Positions 63,945 to 64,000 of a DNA stretch of 64,000 nucleotides are shown one piece after another (position 1 is the stretch's first letter; every line of letters begins with the position of its first letter). The DNA lies in assembly GCA_019058165.1 (NCBI GenBank), contig JAHLVZ010000003.1, positions 1 to 64,000 of the forward strand, given 5' to 3'. The notes beneath the pieces were generated by a model. The model had not been told where the DNA came from and made no database searches. It saw only the letters and a program-made list of their open reading frames with translations. The position numbers and the translations under genes are program-made. Source of the stretch: Candidatus Heimdallarchaeota archaeon. GTDB taxonomy: Archaea; Asgardarchaeota; Heimdallarchaeia; JABLTI01.

Positions 63945-64000
63945 ATGCTAGATGAAATAGGTTTCTTCATTTTTCTTTGGTGTATTCTAATGTCTATTTT
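63945..64000 (+). CDS. start of a possible gene cut by the window end
   Basis: An ATG at 63945 opens a frame (MLDEIGFFIFLWCILMS) that runs to the end of the window and looks like a membrane segment. TATGATAATATG lies about 20 bases upstream. Too little is present to identify it. Confidence 0.25.
   Translation, partial: MLDEIGFFIFLWCILMSI

Noticed and set aside
1-64000. CRISPR arrays, rRNA, tRNA genes, transposases or integrases
   Set aside because: I found no array of exact repeats, no GC-rich structured RNA and no recombinase motif in any gene or gap.

Overview
The window is AT-rich archaeal DNA with densely packed genes. Most starts have either a short GGTGA/GAGG-type ribosome site or a TATA box about 25-30 bases upstream (leaderless pattern). 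The gene content points to an Asgard archaeon: Rag/Gtr-type and Rab-like small GTPases, roadblock/longin-type proteins, a TPR-longin protein, a family of membrane RING-like proteins, and a tandem-GNAT protein that reads like an N-myristoyltransferase. These sit beside ordinary archaeal functions (TrmB regulator, TldD/TldE, M17 aminopeptidase, MinD-ferredoxin ATPases, NifX-like proteins, tungsten aldehyde:ferredoxin oxidoreductase). The last group suggests an anaerobic, ferredoxin-based metabolism. The class within Asgard cannot be fixed from this window.

Layout. 0-9 kb: secreted or membrane proteins, a remnant of a response-regulator receiver domain, a TrmB regulator with inverted repeats in front of it, a large fusion of a rearranged asparaginase with a glutamine-amidotransferase-like domain, a methyltransferase and a membrane hydrolase. 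9-12.9 kb: an ABC-2 exporter operon with a palindromic operator candidate, then a TTGSI-repeat cell-surface protein. 13-17 kb: TldD/TldE and the NMT-like acyltransferase. 17-23.6 kb: four family-5 solute-binding proteins with no transporter genes beside them; all four appear circularly permuted and two have lost one whole lobe. 23.7-28.5 kb: nitroreductase, aminopeptidase, NAD-kinase-like protein and an SPFH gene broken by one in-frame stop.

28.5-49.3 kb is the eukaryote-like region. It holds an atypical GTPase, a 1438-residue surface protein with a longin/roadblock-like cytoplasmic tail, two convergent Rag-like GTPases, a frameshifted SurE, a serine hydrolase, a roadblock-like protein, a TPR-longin protein, four RING-like paralogues plus one decayed copy, a LOG-like protein, another roadblock protein with a Rab-like GTPase, and two unrecognised genes. 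One of these two shares a Cys2-HisCys module with the Rag-like protein. A perfect hairpin repeat occurs three times here.

49.4-64 kb returns to metabolism: a MinD/NifX/DUF5320 operon divergent from a DUF134 regulator, aconitase with isocitrate dehydrogenase, a tandem DegV pair, a surface protein, and an AOR-ferredoxin operon whose 3' end is duplicated as a 169-base remnant.

The most unusual items are the NMT-like protein, the permuted and single-lobe binding proteins, the permuted asparaginase-amidotransferase, the RING family, and the possible Rag/roadblock membrane-signalling module. All functional readings come from reading the sequence by eye; no database search was run.
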